NCBI GenBank assembly: GCA_946406115.1
Contig: OX291558.1
Location: forward strand, 15,058,205 to 15,122,204
Direction of reading: 5' to 3'
DNA: 64,000 bases
DNA from: Apoda limacodes
Taxonomy: Eukaryota > Arthropoda > Insecta > Lepidoptera > Limacodidae
The position numbers and the translations under genes were made by a program. Below are positions 1 to 12,040 of the stretch, piece by piece (the stretch's first letter is position 1; each line of letters starts with the position of its first letter). The notes beneath the pieces are model-generated. The model worked only from the letters and a program-made list of their open reading frames with translations. It made no database searches and was not told the DNA's origin.

Positions 1-584
1 CAGACTTAATAAATATTATACTAGTTTAAGGCAAGTATAATTAAAAAAAAACAAAATCCTCGCATAAGTTATTATGATCATAATTACCTCATGTATAAAA
101 AAAAAAAATTGCGCATGGGCTTTAAAAGAAAACACTGACCTATTCTGTACAACAATATTAAATATCTAGATTTATTATATATAATTGATATTAAATATAA
201 TTCAATACGTATTGATTATGTATTTTATTAATAAAGTTTAGTTAGTAACATAATAAATATTAAAAAAAAAGTATGTTCACAAAATTCCGTGTAACATTTA
301 CGAGTAGTAGCAGCGGAAATGTTTCAAGTCTGAAACAGTTAGAAGACCACAAGACGCTCTACAGAATTTCGTAACAGATCTACGAAAATGCTACGCATAT
401 GCTACGAGATCTATGCTACTTCAGAAAAGTACCTATGTAGATGCAAGTTTGTATGATAGCTTTGTGCACGTTATCAGTATTTGACAAAAATTTGTTTTTT
501 TTTTATTTTTTCAACAGTAGCAAATAATTATGAATTGACGCTACAATACTAAACTATTATCTGTTTATAAGGTAAAGTGGTGGT
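1..584. other. AT-rich non-coding sequence
   Basis: No ORF of note, RNA gene or recognisable repeat is visible. The stretch is AT-rich with poly-A/T runs, typical intergenic or intronic DNA of a moth-like genome. Confidence 0.5.
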
Positions 585-720
585 ACTGGCCTAAGGGTTT
601 CGAGCCCAACATGTACCAATCAGCCTTTTTCTTAATTTCTCAAGCACGTGGATTATTTATTCGCTTTATTGGCTTTTCGGTTAAGGAAAACATCGTGATG
701 AAACTTGCATGCGTAAATAA
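585..720 (-). repeat. Dispersed lepidopteran-type repeat fragment
   Basis: The segment reads TTTCTTAATTTCTCAAGCAC, then GGCTTTTCGGTTAAGGAAAA, then CATCGTGATGAAACTTGCAT. The same order of motifs recurs inside both arms of the 56-62 kb inverted repeat (about 57,960-58,050 and 60,180-60,270) and in decayed form near 53,790-53,920. I know this motif set from moth genomes as a multicopy repeat, but I cannot assign it to a class from this window. Confidence 0.55.
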
Positions 721-2060
721 TAGTTTACTCTCGTTAATAGTGTGAGAAAGTATCATTTATTACACGTGCCAATTTGAAATGTATTTAGTTCTCGTACGTA
801 AAATTTCTCAAATAAAAAAAATACTGACCTTGTCTATTTCTGGCAAGTAACTTCATTCTGAATGTCATATACCTGAAATAAATAAATAAATTAAATTGTT
901 ATCAAAGTTATTTTACCTCATATTTTATATTTCATTGTATATTTTTGTCATCTTTCTGATCTTCTTTACATTAAATTTGTTTTGAATCAAAATCCACACA
1001 TGCCATTAGGAGTGATGTTTTCTGCTTTAAGTCAAGCTTTTGAGATGTGTTGAAGTCGAATTAAAAAATAAGACATAATTTCATGCGCGTTTTATTAGTG
1101 AAGTATGAGATACAGTGTCAGAATCTGTAGATGTCAACTATTTACTGTTAGGCCTGAAAATAATATTGAAATACTTTAAAAAGTACTTCTCTAAAATTTG
1201 TGTGATGTAGTAGAGATATAATGAAACTACCTATATAATGAAGAGATTCTTGTCAATTTACTTAAAAAAAAACGCAGGAAAATAAATTGTTTATCTATTA
1301 AAAAATTAATTATCACTGTAAAAATGTATATTCTAACGCCGGTACGTTGAAAAATTATGCTCCCCATAATTTGTAAAAAAAGACTGCTTAAATTCTATTA
1401 TCATTAGTAGAACTTTAGTAAGTTATTCAAATTAACTGTGCAATCAGTGCAGGCAAAGCTCTGATACTACTGTTTGAAGTAGTTTCAAGAGTTAAGTGAG
1501 TACTATTGTTGAAACTAAAAGCGCTAAAGTCTAAAGAAACAGCTGCTCAAACTGTTACTAATTAAAATTATATCTTATACAAGCTGTCCCGGCAAAAGTT
1601 GCACATGCAAAATTACTATATATTGCATACAACCTATAACGCCTATTACGCCTCTACTCCCTTCCCACTATTCCCCCAGCCCGCGCTTAATTCACACCAA
1701 AAACACACGAACTGCAGTATAACTATAAGATAAACCTCTGATTTGTCAAAACGACTCACGCTCTAACTATTGTAAACTGGTTGTAAGAATAAGGACACCT
1801 TCTTCACCACACTACCAGAGCGCCACCGATTCTACTTATGAATCTGAATCAGTCAGGTATCTACTCAAGCAAACACAAAAATGTCATTGAAAGCAGTCCA
1901 GTCGTGTAGAAAAAGTTCAATGACGTACTCATAAAAATACTAATTAAGGAAATAGTGCTCTGTTACTGTATTAATAATATAATATAATAAATACATAATT
2001 TTAATTTGTAAGTACCAATTCTGTAAAAATATGAAATACACTTATAATGGTTTTTTTTTT
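721..2060. other. No recognisable feature
   Basis: AT-rich sequence with short poly-A and poly-T runs. No coding signal, terminal repeat or RNA gene was seen on either strand. Confidence 0.45.
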
Positions 2061-2655
2061 CTGACTGACTATGCAGTTGGTTGTTGCAACCATTACTGAT
2101 ACACCGGGCTTTTTGGGGTGAGACTCTGAAGGAGCCTCAGCCCATATAGCGCCCAACGCTCAAGGGCTCCCCGCGGAGCCTCGGCTTGGGTTGTTGTTCT
2201 CGGGGGCGTCCCTTCGACCGGCGTGAGTCTCGAACCAGAAGGTGAGTCACCGCTAGGAGGGGAGCTCCCTGTTACGCGGGTGCGGTTGCGATTGAGTTGG
2301 GGCGAGAAGCGTTTCGGCACTCTTTGATACCTCGTGTATCCTTGCCGGCGCCGACGAACCCGGGGACGTCGGCGTCGTGTTAGGGGGGAGGCCCTATTAG
2401 TGGAGGTCGTTGAGACTTATCTCGCTATCTGGATCGTCATCTGGGGCCGTTAGTACGTGCCGAGACTGCCTAACGATAGTTTTACGACCATGCCGAAGTC
2501 GGTCGGGGGGATGAGTCTTATAATGGAACATTTTGTTCAAAGTCATTTAAAAATTGATTTGACGTATTTAAATTTAAAGTGCCAAGAGCAAAATTACAAA
2601 ATTAAAGAATTAGGAAGTCCTTTCTTATCGTGTAGTCCTTATGCAGATGTCTATC
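2061..2655. repeat. GC-rich block, probable transposon remnant
   Basis: Composition changes abruptly from AT-rich to GC- and CpG-rich at about 2,090 and back at about 2,510. The block contains GGAGCCTCAGCC, CTCCCCGCGGAGCCTCGG and a G-rich run near 2,380. Short antisense and sense ORFs (2,093-2,320 minus; about 2,490-2,660 plus) have no recognisable domain. A LINE untranslated region is the likeliest source because another GC-rich block at 35.25-35.6 kb precedes a LINE ORF, but no direct match was found. Confidence 0.35.
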
Positions 2656-2660
2656 GATAA

Positions 2661-4055
2661 CCTTAGTAAGTATTTGAATAAAGCTTTAATAAACATTAGT
2701 TTTCTTGCTTTACCGATATATTTAATACGTCCGTCCGTGCTTCACATATTAGACTAAATTTATCTTTTTTATGTACCTAAAAAAATCCATGAGCTAACAT
2801 TAAATTTAAGTAATTTAGGAACAAAGAGCAATTCTCGTATCATACTTTATAAACCTAATGGCCATAAAGCAAAGCTCCTGTCTTTTAAATGGAACTTTTA
2901 GCTTGAAACAGAATTTCCACTCACCTCTAAACTTTGGCAATGAGTGCCATATTGCAGAACATCTTCTAAGGAAAAAAGTTATTAAACTTTCGTCTTTCAT
3001 GAAAACTTTTTTAATGTCTCAAATATATTAGGTATTAAGACGACCTCGTAAGGCATATTTCATAGCTTAAACCATTTTTGTTTTTTTATGAGTATAGGCT
3101 ATAAGTATGTACATATGTACAGTATGTGAAACCTTAACATAGATCAAAAATATGTAGTCGTTAAGTCAATAAACCATCAGAACAAAACAAGGTTTATCTT
3201 ATAGACATGGAAAACTGGACAGCGCATTTCCTCGCCAGCTGTGAAAACATGGTGACAAAAGTGTGACAAAGACGAAGCGAACGTGTGGTGTCTTGTCTAA
3301 GAGAAAAGAGATCACTGTTTCACTTTATAAAGTGTGGCCAATTTCATGAGCCTATTGCGCAGTCCATAAGATATAGAATATAGATAGAGAGACTATAGAA
3401 CTCGAAATCTATGGTGTATCCCAAAAACGTATATTTGTGGTCTGTGAAGACTTTTTATATGCATCATAAATATTGTAATTGTAAAGTCGATAAATCATTG
3501 ATAACTAACGTTATGACAAATACAACCTTAGAAATATCGTTAAAGCAGACATAGATTTCCTAAAGATTTTATACAACTATGCTCAATCTTAAAAACAGAC
3601 ATATCACAGTCAACTAACATTTTACACTCTATCAGGATAAAAATTTCGTATGCATGTCCCTGGACATAATCTGCCAGTGTAGAAAATTTTATCCAAATCT
3701 ATTGAGCCATTTATAAGAGAATAATACACGAATATCTATATATATTCTCTACATAAAACTTTTGCATTTAAAATATTTATTTAAACACTTTATTGCAATA
3801 AAATACAATAGGTGGACTTAATGCCTTAGGCATTATCTACCAGTCGACCTTAGGGTCATGCAGAAAGCTTAAGGTAGTTGTTTAAGTAGGAACGGTGTAT
3901 ACCTATGAACATAAACTTAACATACAGTATGGGGTTTGAACACATAAATTAAATAAATACATAGATACATATATGTAAATATATATTTAAATATAAATAC
4001 ATACACATTCATAAATATTAGTACCAACAAATATATATAACTTAGTGCAGTACGT
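2661..4055. other. No recognisable feature
   Basis: AT-rich sequence. The 61-codon minus-strand ORF at 2,815-3,000 shows no domain and is not called. Confidence 0.45.
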
Positions 4056-4145
4056 TCTGCGTCCTGTGTGTTCTGCTAACGTCATGGCTTCAGATTAATT
4101 TTCAGTCATGTCAAATCTATGTGAGCCTTAATATCTGGCGACGTG
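4056..4145 (+). repeat. Dispersed repeat, copy 1 (pair with 7,428-7,505)
   Basis: Contains CGTCATGGCTTCAGATTAAT followed by TTTCAGTCATGT and then ATCTATG and TTAATAT. The same string with few differences lies near 7,440-7,500 in the same orientation. No terminal structure is evident at either end. Confidence 0.6.
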
Positions 4146-5614
4146 TGTCGTGGCAATTAGATTGTGTCACATATATTAATATCATCTTTGTAAGAAAATA
4201 ATTAATAATAGCAACTGTATATAAATGTGCTGTATATTAATTACAGTATATTAGTATATTAATACAGGCATTATAGGATAATTAAAAAACAACAAATTAT
4301 AGTTAATTATGTTTTAAGTTTTATATTAATTTAAGAGAATGCGATTCACGGCGTCTTGCAGCGCGCATCATACAAACGAATTTCCCACTTATTTTTAAAA
4401 CTTACAAATCTAACACCATGAAATTTTGATAACGAGCTCTAGGATTAAATTTTTAGGTTTGCAGTGTGCCAGTTTTCTATTAAATTATAAAGTTTAAAAG
4501 CTATGCAGGGTTTTAGTTTTTCATGCAAATAATCTCGAATAAGATTATAAGATAATAAAAACTTTTTAGGATTTTGGAAAACCACAGACATAGATATTTG
4601 GCTTGAGATCATGCCTACAACATTTCACAGTATTTGATCAGTAAATATCCAAAACAAGTACAAAAACACGGTGCAAGGCGCCGCAAATCGGAGGATACGA
4701 TTACGAAGGACAATGGACATTGTGATTTCCTATTTGAATAATTGAATTTTATTTAACAGAATAAAATTAAAAAATAAATTTAATAATAATTAACAGAAAT
4801 ATGAAACTAGTTACAAGCTTATTTGGAAAATTTAATATTGTTTCTAGGATAAATCCCTGAGTTGTATAAAGCATATCTGCTAAAAGTGACAGTTTTTAGC
4901 AGAAATGCTATCTACAACTCGGAGATTTATTTTTAGAACATTAAAAAACGTTTCAAAATAGTTAATAACCAGTTTAATATTTCTGAAGATTTTTTAAACT
5001 TGTTTTATACAAAGAGGAAATCATAAATATAAATTAGCAATACTGGTGAGCAGGGAACTGTAAGTATATTATTATAATTATTTTGTAAATTTTGTCCAAA
5101 ACATCCAAAGTAAACGAAAGCAAACAGAGACTTACTAATAAAGGTTTATTAACCAATACAGCGGCATGACAATTATTAATTGAAATCTATGACGCGGCGA
5201 GTGAACCTAGGACCCGGGCGCCATCTGTCAAAGCTTTTAATTAAGGAGTAAAATGTACTGGCGCCACGAATACCGGCAACTGAGAGCTGTGATTAATGAT
5301 TTCTGTTTCTGTTCAAAGCTTTATTTTATGACTTCGAACATACGACAAATTTGTTACTTCGAGTTATATAGTATTTGGTTTGTTACTGTTATATGTTGAT
5401 TTTTTTTATAATTAAAAAATATTTCGAAAAAGGATTTAGATTTATATTGCTTTTCTATAATGATGATTTTTGCACTTTTCAACTATTTTTCTGGAATTTC
5501 TAATAAGGCCACAGCCATTAATAATAAAGTATTTTTTTACAAACCAGAGCAGGTTTCTTATTATAACTCTTAAATTTCGAAAACTTTTAACACTAAGAAA
5601 CAGTTTTTTTACAT
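4146..5614. other. No recognisable feature
   Basis: AT-rich sequence. Overlapping short ORFs on both strands near 5,440-5,680 are by-products of low complexity and of the adjacent tandem repeat, so no gene is called. Confidence 0.45.
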
Positions 5615-6075
5615 TGTCACTTAAGTGCATGCAAAATTGCAGCACAATCCTGCAGCAAGAAGTTAGTAAAGATTAACCTTAAAGATTTGAGACATACGGA
5701 TAGATAGATTGGCAAACATGTTTTTTAATATTGCACTGATACGTAAAGTAAACGTTAACCCCAAATTAATTCCAAATTGTAGCACAATCCTGTTATGAGA
5801 AGTTATTCAAAATTGACTATAAAGACTTGAGACATACGGGCTGGAGAATAAGTCATTTTTTTATATTGCACTGTGGCGTAAGTGAATCAAGGACCCAAAA
5901 AGCAAGAAAAATTGCAGCACAATCGTGTATCGAAAAGTAAGACAAAATTGTCTTAGAAGATTTGAGACATACGGGCAGACGGATAGGTAGACAATATTTT
6001 AATATTGCACTGTTATGTAAACTTAACGTGAACCCAAAGTGCATGCAAAATTGCATCAAAATCCAGTAACAAGTA
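5615..6075. repeat. Tandem repeat, period about 135-140 bp, 3+ copies
   Basis: The phrase AAATTG(C/T)AGCACAATC(C/G)TG recurs with its ATTG at about 5,636, 5,776, 5,911 and (decayed) 6,050, giving spacings of 140, 135 and 139 bp. Each unit also carries GA(T/C)TTGAGACATACGG and TATTGCACTG in the same order. Copies differ at many positions, so the array is old. It lies directly beside the minus-strand LINE remnant that begins near 6,113. Confidence 0.8.
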
Positions 6076-6112
6076 GTTGGTCGAAAGACAACGAAGTAAG
6101 TTTATAGTTTAT

Positions 6113-6895
6113 ATACTACTAAGGTGACAAACAAGCTAAAGGTCCACCTGATGGCAAGCGGTCACTGCAGCAAATGGACGCTTGCATATTTAAGTCCTTA
6201 GAAAAAACCTTGGCAGAGAGCTCATGATGCGTTACGTAAACATTTAGGTTCTAAGGTGTGAGTCTGAATTCCCTACCTAAGGCAAGCGGTGCGATAGTAG
6301 AAAATAGCCTTGGACATAATTTCAAACAATGCCTTAGAAAACATACCATTATACAAGGGGAATACACACAGTGGGGACAAATTCTCTCGTCAGCAGCGTA
6401 CAATTCGGCTTGTGAGTTTGGGATCATCGACAATTCTCTCAGCTCGTCGTTGAACCGAGTCAAAAGGACCAAGGTGGTATCCGGGTGCACCCGTTCAGAG
6501 TTGGCAGCAGTACTCTACATGGGGCCAGACCTGCGACTTGCTAAGCAGCAACCTTTCCCCCGAGGAGAAGTACTGTTTCGCTCTGTTGAGAACTCACATG
6601 TTTTTTTGACGCCAGCTTCACCTTGTCTTCCAAATGATCTCAAAACTGAACTTAACTGGAGGTGTCAACACCGAGTTCCCCAATGCTCTTGGAGATGGTA
6701 AGAGTTGTGTTCTGGAATTGTGGGAGATCAGTAAATGGTTTTCTTAGCGGTTAGCGCGGATAATCCTGTCTTCATAGGGTTCAATTGGGCCAAGTTTTCC
6801 CGTCCCCAGTCTCTGACCTTAAACAAAGTGGTCTCGATTTTAAACACAAGTTCTTCTTTTTTTCACGGTTTTTCTTCACGGAGCTTTTCGTGTAC
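6113..6895 (-). pseudogene. Decayed Jockey/CR1-like LINE, 3' part of ORF2
   Basis: Read on the minus strand, this segment runs parallel to 37,760-38,640 of the longest LINE copy in the window. Shared landmarks in order are GACTGGGGACGGGAAAACTT, ACCGCTAAGAAAACC, TCTAAGAGCATTGGG-type text, TTTTGACTCGGTTCAACGAC and the terminal GACCGCTT(G/A)CCATCAGG(T/C)GGACC. The sequence encodes the region after the reverse transcriptase in the intact family. Frameshifts and stops are frequent, so it is dead. The open frames at 6,258-6,701 plus and 6,251-6,490 minus are accidental products of this relic, not genes. Confidence 0.8.
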
Positions 6896-7427
6896 ATTTA
6901 AAACTGCTTTTATCAGCGATTAAGTTAAGAGATAATGAATGTTATTTTACAATCATTATTAGATTAATTGTAAGAGCCACCTTAACGGCTTTTATGTATT
7001 GGAACCAATTTTTCCATTGTTTTTCGGGATTTGTAATTTGCCAATAGATACCTTGTCTCCTAAAAATTCTTTTTTAATCTCATCTAACTAAACCTAACCT
7101 TGAACCCCAACACGCAACCGCCTCTGTTCCGTTCCATCCGTCGCGGGTGAAAAAATCTCTTTGTTATTTTTTTTTAATTTTATCCGCAAAACAATGCACG
7201 TCATATTAGTACCGAGATTTTGAACTTTAATATACTGACCAAAAATGAAATGAAAATTACATATTAAACAAGATTTTCGTTTTATCTAAGTCAATCAATT
7301 TATAAGAATACATAATCTTAAAAAATATAAAACAACAACTTTGTAAGCCAAGCGACCTTAATCAATCTTAGGTTTACTTCCGCTCTTCAGTGGTGGTTCT
7401 TTATTAAATTTATCATACCGAGGCTGT
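6896..7427. other. No recognisable feature
   Basis: AT-rich sequence with poly-T runs; nothing identifiable. Confidence 0.4.
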
Positions 7428-7505
7428 CGCCTGTGTTGCGTGACGTCATGGCTTTAGATTAATTTTCAGTCATGTAAGATCTATGCAAGATTTTAATATC
7501 GTGTG
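7428..7505 (+). repeat. Dispersed repeat, copy 2 (pair with 4,056-4,145)
   Basis: Contains GACGTCATGGCTTTAGATTA, then TTTTCAGTCATGTAAGATC, then TTTTAATATC, matching the 4.06-kb copy in order and orientation. Confidence 0.6.
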
Positions 7506-7759
7506 AAATTATTATGGCATGGTAATAATACAGAGTCTCAAAAGTTAATGTCACTATAACGAGCGCAGAGTTCAGCAAAAAGGTTAGATATTAATTTACT
7601 GCGTTGATTAATTTTATGCCAGAAAAATATATTTATTTAATTCCATTTCTACATAAAATTTTAGAAACATTTAATAAATATTTGAAATCACTAAATTTTT
7701 GAATTAAAATAAATTGCAAAGTTTTTTGATAAAAAGTTATAAAATGAAATCTTTCACAG

Positions 7760-7979
7760 ATAGTTTAAGAAACGGAGAAGGACATAAATGCTACTTTTTA
7801 TCCTAGAAAATTTAAAATTCCCGACTTGCTCCCGTGTAACTATAATAGAATTCCACTTGAATGAACTATAGCAGATATAGCTTGCCATAACAAAATTCAT
7901 CAGGATAATCAAGAAGTTGCCGTAAGAATCCTACACCGATAACTAATTGAGGGTGGCCAGAGCCGCGGGCAAAAACTAG
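7760..7979 (+). mobile_element. Helitron-like 3' end (CTAG-T), 5' part decayed
   Basis: The segment runs from GAAACGGAGAAGGACATAAA to GCCGCGGGCAAAAACTAG at 7,979, followed by T. The internal order (GGAGAAGGACAT, a CTACTTTTTATCC-like phrase, a stretch ending in ATAACT, then the GC-rich end) matches the complete element at 54,665-55,000. CTAG followed by T is the classical Helitron 3' signature. I could not place the 5' TC end. Confidence 0.6.
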
Positions 7980-8159
7980 TTCTCCATAAAAGTTGAAAGC
8001 TTTGTCCCTTGAGTTGTTAGAACTTAAATGATACATACATGTACCTTCAAGTGGTGTCTGCCTTGTCGTAGCGATAATCCAGTTCAGTGAGAAACCAAGA
8101 AACATTTACGTAGATATCTACATATAGGTAGGTATATATACGTATGTTGATGTCGATCT

Positions 8160-8655
8160 ATGGTGGGGGTCATACGGAGTGGAGCCTCAGAGGCTAGATT
8201 GCTCCGGAGTGCTGCTCCGGATGGACTCTGTTCTCACTGTGCAGCCCCGTAATTACATAACCTTAATCGTAACCCCGTACGCTAGGCATTGACTTGGTAG
8301 TTTGTAGGCCAAGTTAGGTCGACTCATGTGGGAGCGAAGCCTTGGCTTGAGTGCCCGGGCCTCGAGGAGTAAACCTCTATAAAATAACTATTAGTGGGAT
8401 AGGGTTCTCGTGTATACGGAAATCTTCTCCTGCCTCTCGATGGGGCTTTCGGACGGTTAAAGTTTATCGGGGCCTGACTCCTTAGCACTATAGGGAAGTG
8501 CCCGTGAGGAGGAGAGCCGGACGACGTGTTTCACATGCGTCTCTCTTAGAGCGTGTGCCCGTGGTCCCCGCACATAGCTGATGGTGGACACTGCTGGGTT
8601 ATAGCCAGTAAAATCTGGCATAACCTTTCAGCATACCACAGAAAACTCCTAGTAT
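8160..8655. repeat. GC-rich block, probable transposon remnant
   Basis: This is a sharply bounded GC-rich island in AT-rich DNA. It contains TGCTCCGGAGTGCTGCTCCGG, GTGCCCGGGCCTCGAGG and CTGGGTTATAGCCAGTAAA. There is no long ORF. It is of the same general kind as the 2.1-2.5 kb block but is not a visible copy of it. I know no family that fits with confidence. Confidence 0.35.
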
Positions 8656-8756
8656 CAAGACAAACACATATAATAAATGTTTGACTTGTGCGGCTATTTC
8701 ACCCACGCCCCTCGATTTAGCAGTCAGGTGATTACCCCACCAGCATTAATGAATTA

Positions 8757-8900
8757 ATTGTCATCCTTCTCGTTTTAGTCGAAAGACGTCCACTGCTGAA
8801 TCTAGCCACCCCCATATATCACCCTCTACAACGGCCAATCTTTATCTGCCCGTGGCCACTTTTTGCTTCCATCCATACATTATAACTTTTCTCCATATAT
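8757..8900 (-). pseudogene. RTE-type LINE 3' tail, decayed
   Basis: GTCGAAAGACGTCCACTGCT is close to TCAGCTGAAAGACGTCCACT in the inverted-repeat arm near 57,427, and ACAACGGCC follows in both. In the minus orientation this is the extreme C-terminal coding region of an RTE retrotransposon. Only about 140 bp remain. Confidence 0.6.
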
Positions 8901-10235
8901 TATAACTGAAATATGTCCAATAAATAACTGAAATCAAAATATTTGCGTGTTTTGAGTGAAATTGAACTCCGTATAAGTATAAATTCATCATCTAAGACAT
9001 CACAGTCAAGACTGCTATTACTTACACTAGACATTCAGAAAGGTTATAAACAAGCCATAAGACACCTTGTTGTGTCGTCAAGGGACGAAGTGAGACATGG
9101 AAGCTGTGACGTCATTTATCACTGTCAGTAAACAGAAGGCGCAATGAAACTAGGAAAGATTGTCTGCTATGAGTGAATGTGTTTTGAATTTTAAAAGATC
9201 CTATTATCTTTTTCTGAGAATAGTTTTAGACTCAATTAAGACCCGTTTAGGACGGATTCCGCCAGTTGATATAGACTTAATTAAACATGAATTTTAAAAC
9301 TAAATTTCCACGGACCTATTTCGTATGTTATTGGCAGATATAATTGCCGACTTGTCAAGAAATAAAAGTGGCCCTTTAATGTATTACTAGCGACTTTTCA
9401 CGAACTTTGTCTTCAGCAAATGTTAGTTTTTTGGGGAACGTATCGAATACTTTAATTCATGTTCTAAAAACCAAAAATGTTTTGTTTTATTACTCAATTG
9501 TATTATGGTTATGTATTTTAACCTCTGTTAATCTTTCTTTGTACAAAGAATACATAAGGAACAACTGAGAAAAAAAAATTGTTGATTACCAAGTTTTCAA
9601 TGATTTTTTTAACCATATTTGTTACGGAACGCTAAATAGAAAACAATGAAATGTAAATTCTCAGTGTATATTTTTCCATATTTATTTCATATGAAAAATA
9701 AAACATTTGCCATTTAGTTAAGGCTCCCCAGGTAACAACTTCAAGGACCCTTCCCCTATCTTGTTTCGCACTTGAGTATGCTCGTGTGAGCTATTACAAA
9801 TATCACACAGGAACAAGATTCATATTGCTAAACATAAAATAGCTACTTGGTCTACATAAGTTATTTTTTTTGTATCTGCATAAAAACGTTGTGAAGAAGC
9901 CCTATATTTTTTGTTAACCGTTTACTTATTTTTTCTATCTTAGGAAAGAAAAAACAAACTCGAAATTACAGGATGACCTGTAATGGCGTCACAGATAAAC
10001 CTATGTTTGTTTAAAAAGTACTGTATACTTGGTTATCTTATAATGAGGCATCATAGTGAATCAAGTAAAGAGAATAAGGTCTCAACTCCTTTTTTTTTTT
10101 TGATAATACGTTTTATTTTGTACTAGGCTTTGCCAGCGGCTCCGCTCGCCCTTAATATGGTTATCGGCGTGGGCCTCCTATAGAATCTCCTGTCAGGCGA
10201 GGTGGAATGCCTGGGAAAATATGTTTTTTTTTTTC
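8901..10235. other. No recognisable feature
   Basis: AT-rich sequence. The 62-codon ORF at 8,943-9,131 starts with a non-ATG codon and has no domain. Confidence 0.4.
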
Positions 10236-11250
10236 TTTTACCTACTGGCTACTGTTGTTGGCCGCAAATGGCCTTGATAACTACACGCGGACTAACTTTT
10301 GCTGCGGTGCTGCTTGCACTCTGCTGCGAACAGTTGGGGCGGTTTGCACAAGGGTTTCCTGGACACTAGCCTTGGGTAACTCCGGTCATAACTATATCTT
10401 TGGATATATATCCAAGGCCAGATATGTTATATGATTATGAATTGGGATATGAATTTCCGTGCAATACGCTTTAAAGCACTTAAACCGCTTATCAATTAAG
10501 TGGACGTTTTTTGTCTTCAACTAAATTGTTTGTTTACGTAAGTATGTACATACTATAGATTAGTACTTAATACAATAGTTTTTATTATCGCCTCTGCTTT
10601 GTGACGTGCGCTTGTTAGAAAAATATAAGTGTCATGATTACTAGTGTATTTGACGTGTGTTGTTTATAAATAATTATAATCGTTTACTTTCCTGGTAGGA
10701 TTTGCTTGTGTATAAGTACTAGACAGTGTAAATATTTACACCTATAAAAGTTTTGGGTTAAAATTGCGTATTGTGAATCAAAAAATAGTTTTGAAATGTT
10801 ACAGTCATAGTCTGAAATTTTATCCTAACCTAAGAAATTACTAGACAAACAAAGCCCGGTTCATACCTATCACAACTCATCACCAATGTTTTTGTTCCGA
10901 ACAAACGAGTGATACACTAACGATTTGTGCACTTGTGATTGAAAGGTACGAAATCGACCCGAAGATTCGTTTGACCGCGGCGTGCTAGAAAATTGCATAT
11001 TTCCACGGATATATTAAGCGGATATTGATATGCGAAGCGGATATATGTCTTTAATCGGAATGATATGTGACATATCCAATCTTTGCCCGGAGTTACTTAG
11101 CCCATGGCTACTGGACACGAATCCGACTAAAATTTACCGCCGTTTCGGAAACGAAAAGGCGTTCTGAAGATAAGAAACGGTTAGAAACTCCTCAGCCCTT
11201 GCCTTATATGTTACGGACCCAGTGACATATATGCTTGTTACCGAAAAACT
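10236..11250. repeat. Repeat block with oppositely oriented related ends
   Basis: The left part (10,240-10,340) shares ACTAACTTTTGC, GCGGTGC and CTTGCACTC with 60,530-60,590 in the inverted-repeat arm, which lies upstream of an RTE tail there. Text near 10,345-10,440 (GACACTAGCCTTGGGTAACT then CCGGTCA) reappears as its reverse complement near 11,040-11,130 (CCGGAGTTACTTAGCC then GGCTACTGGACACG). Two related copies therefore face each other about 0.7 kb apart. The 75-codon ORF inside (10,207-10,434) is not considered a gene. Confidence 0.5.
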
Positions 11251-11924
11251 CTAATAGCGCGATGTAGGTTGCGTGACGTCAGCCAACTGATTGCAACTTG
11301 TGTAAAACTGTTTTTTTGTATACATTATCCCTGATTTATTTTAGCTACAACACTATAGAAACTATAAAATTGCATTATTATTTTAAATAACTCCATTTGC
11401 GATGCTAATATTTTTCTTTGTCAATCCAATAATGAAATTTGTGAAACACATAATTAAATAGATACTACATAAAATGTAGTACCTGTTAAATTAATAAAAT
11501 ACTTTGTTGCAAGACTGTAGTACAATTTTGAATTAATAAATTACATGATGCTCAAAACAATAACGCCCTTTAAATATTTATAAAGCTTCTTATTGTAACG
11601 ACCTATCAATTATTGCATCAACAATAATTCCTATTTGACTAATTACTAATTTTTGTTCAAATGAAAAGCTGCTTTGTTGAACGACCTATAATTCTAACTT
11701 TATTGCTTTTAACAATATTGAAATGGTTATTGCCACTAATTTTATGCCAAAATTAATAAGGAATCTTAGTAAACCAATCAATCATTTAATTGTATTGCTG
11801 TAATTTTTGCAATAAAATTCTGGTTATTGAATATTTTTTTTTCAGTGTAGGCCAACTCCTTAATTGTACTAAAAAAGTTTTCTAGAGCAGCTATAGCCGT
11901 AGCGGTAGTGCGTTATTAGATTTT
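11251..11924. other. No recognisable feature
   Basis: AT-rich sequence without motifs that I recognise. Confidence 0.4.
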
Positions 11925-12040
11925 TGAATGGTCGGCAACGCCCGGGTGATGTCCCAGGTGTTGCAGGCGTCCGTAGGCTGCGGTGACCGCTTACCATCAG
12001 GCGGACCGTAAGTTTGTTTGCCACCTTAGTGGTATAAAAA
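11925..12040 (+). mobile_element. Jockey/CR1-like LINE, 3'-terminal fragment
   Basis: GGTCGGCAACGCCCGGGTGA, GTTGCAGGCGTCC and GTGACCGCTTACCATCAGGC, then GTTTGCCACCTTAGTGGTAT and a short A run, match the 3' end of the 35-38 kb LINE (38,540-38,655). This is a 5'-truncated copy of about 115 bp. Confidence 0.8.

Noticed and set aside
6258..6701. 147-codon plus-strand ORF
   Set aside because: It is antisense to a decayed LINE whose minus-strand sequence aligns with 37.8-38.6 kb; the open frame is accidental.
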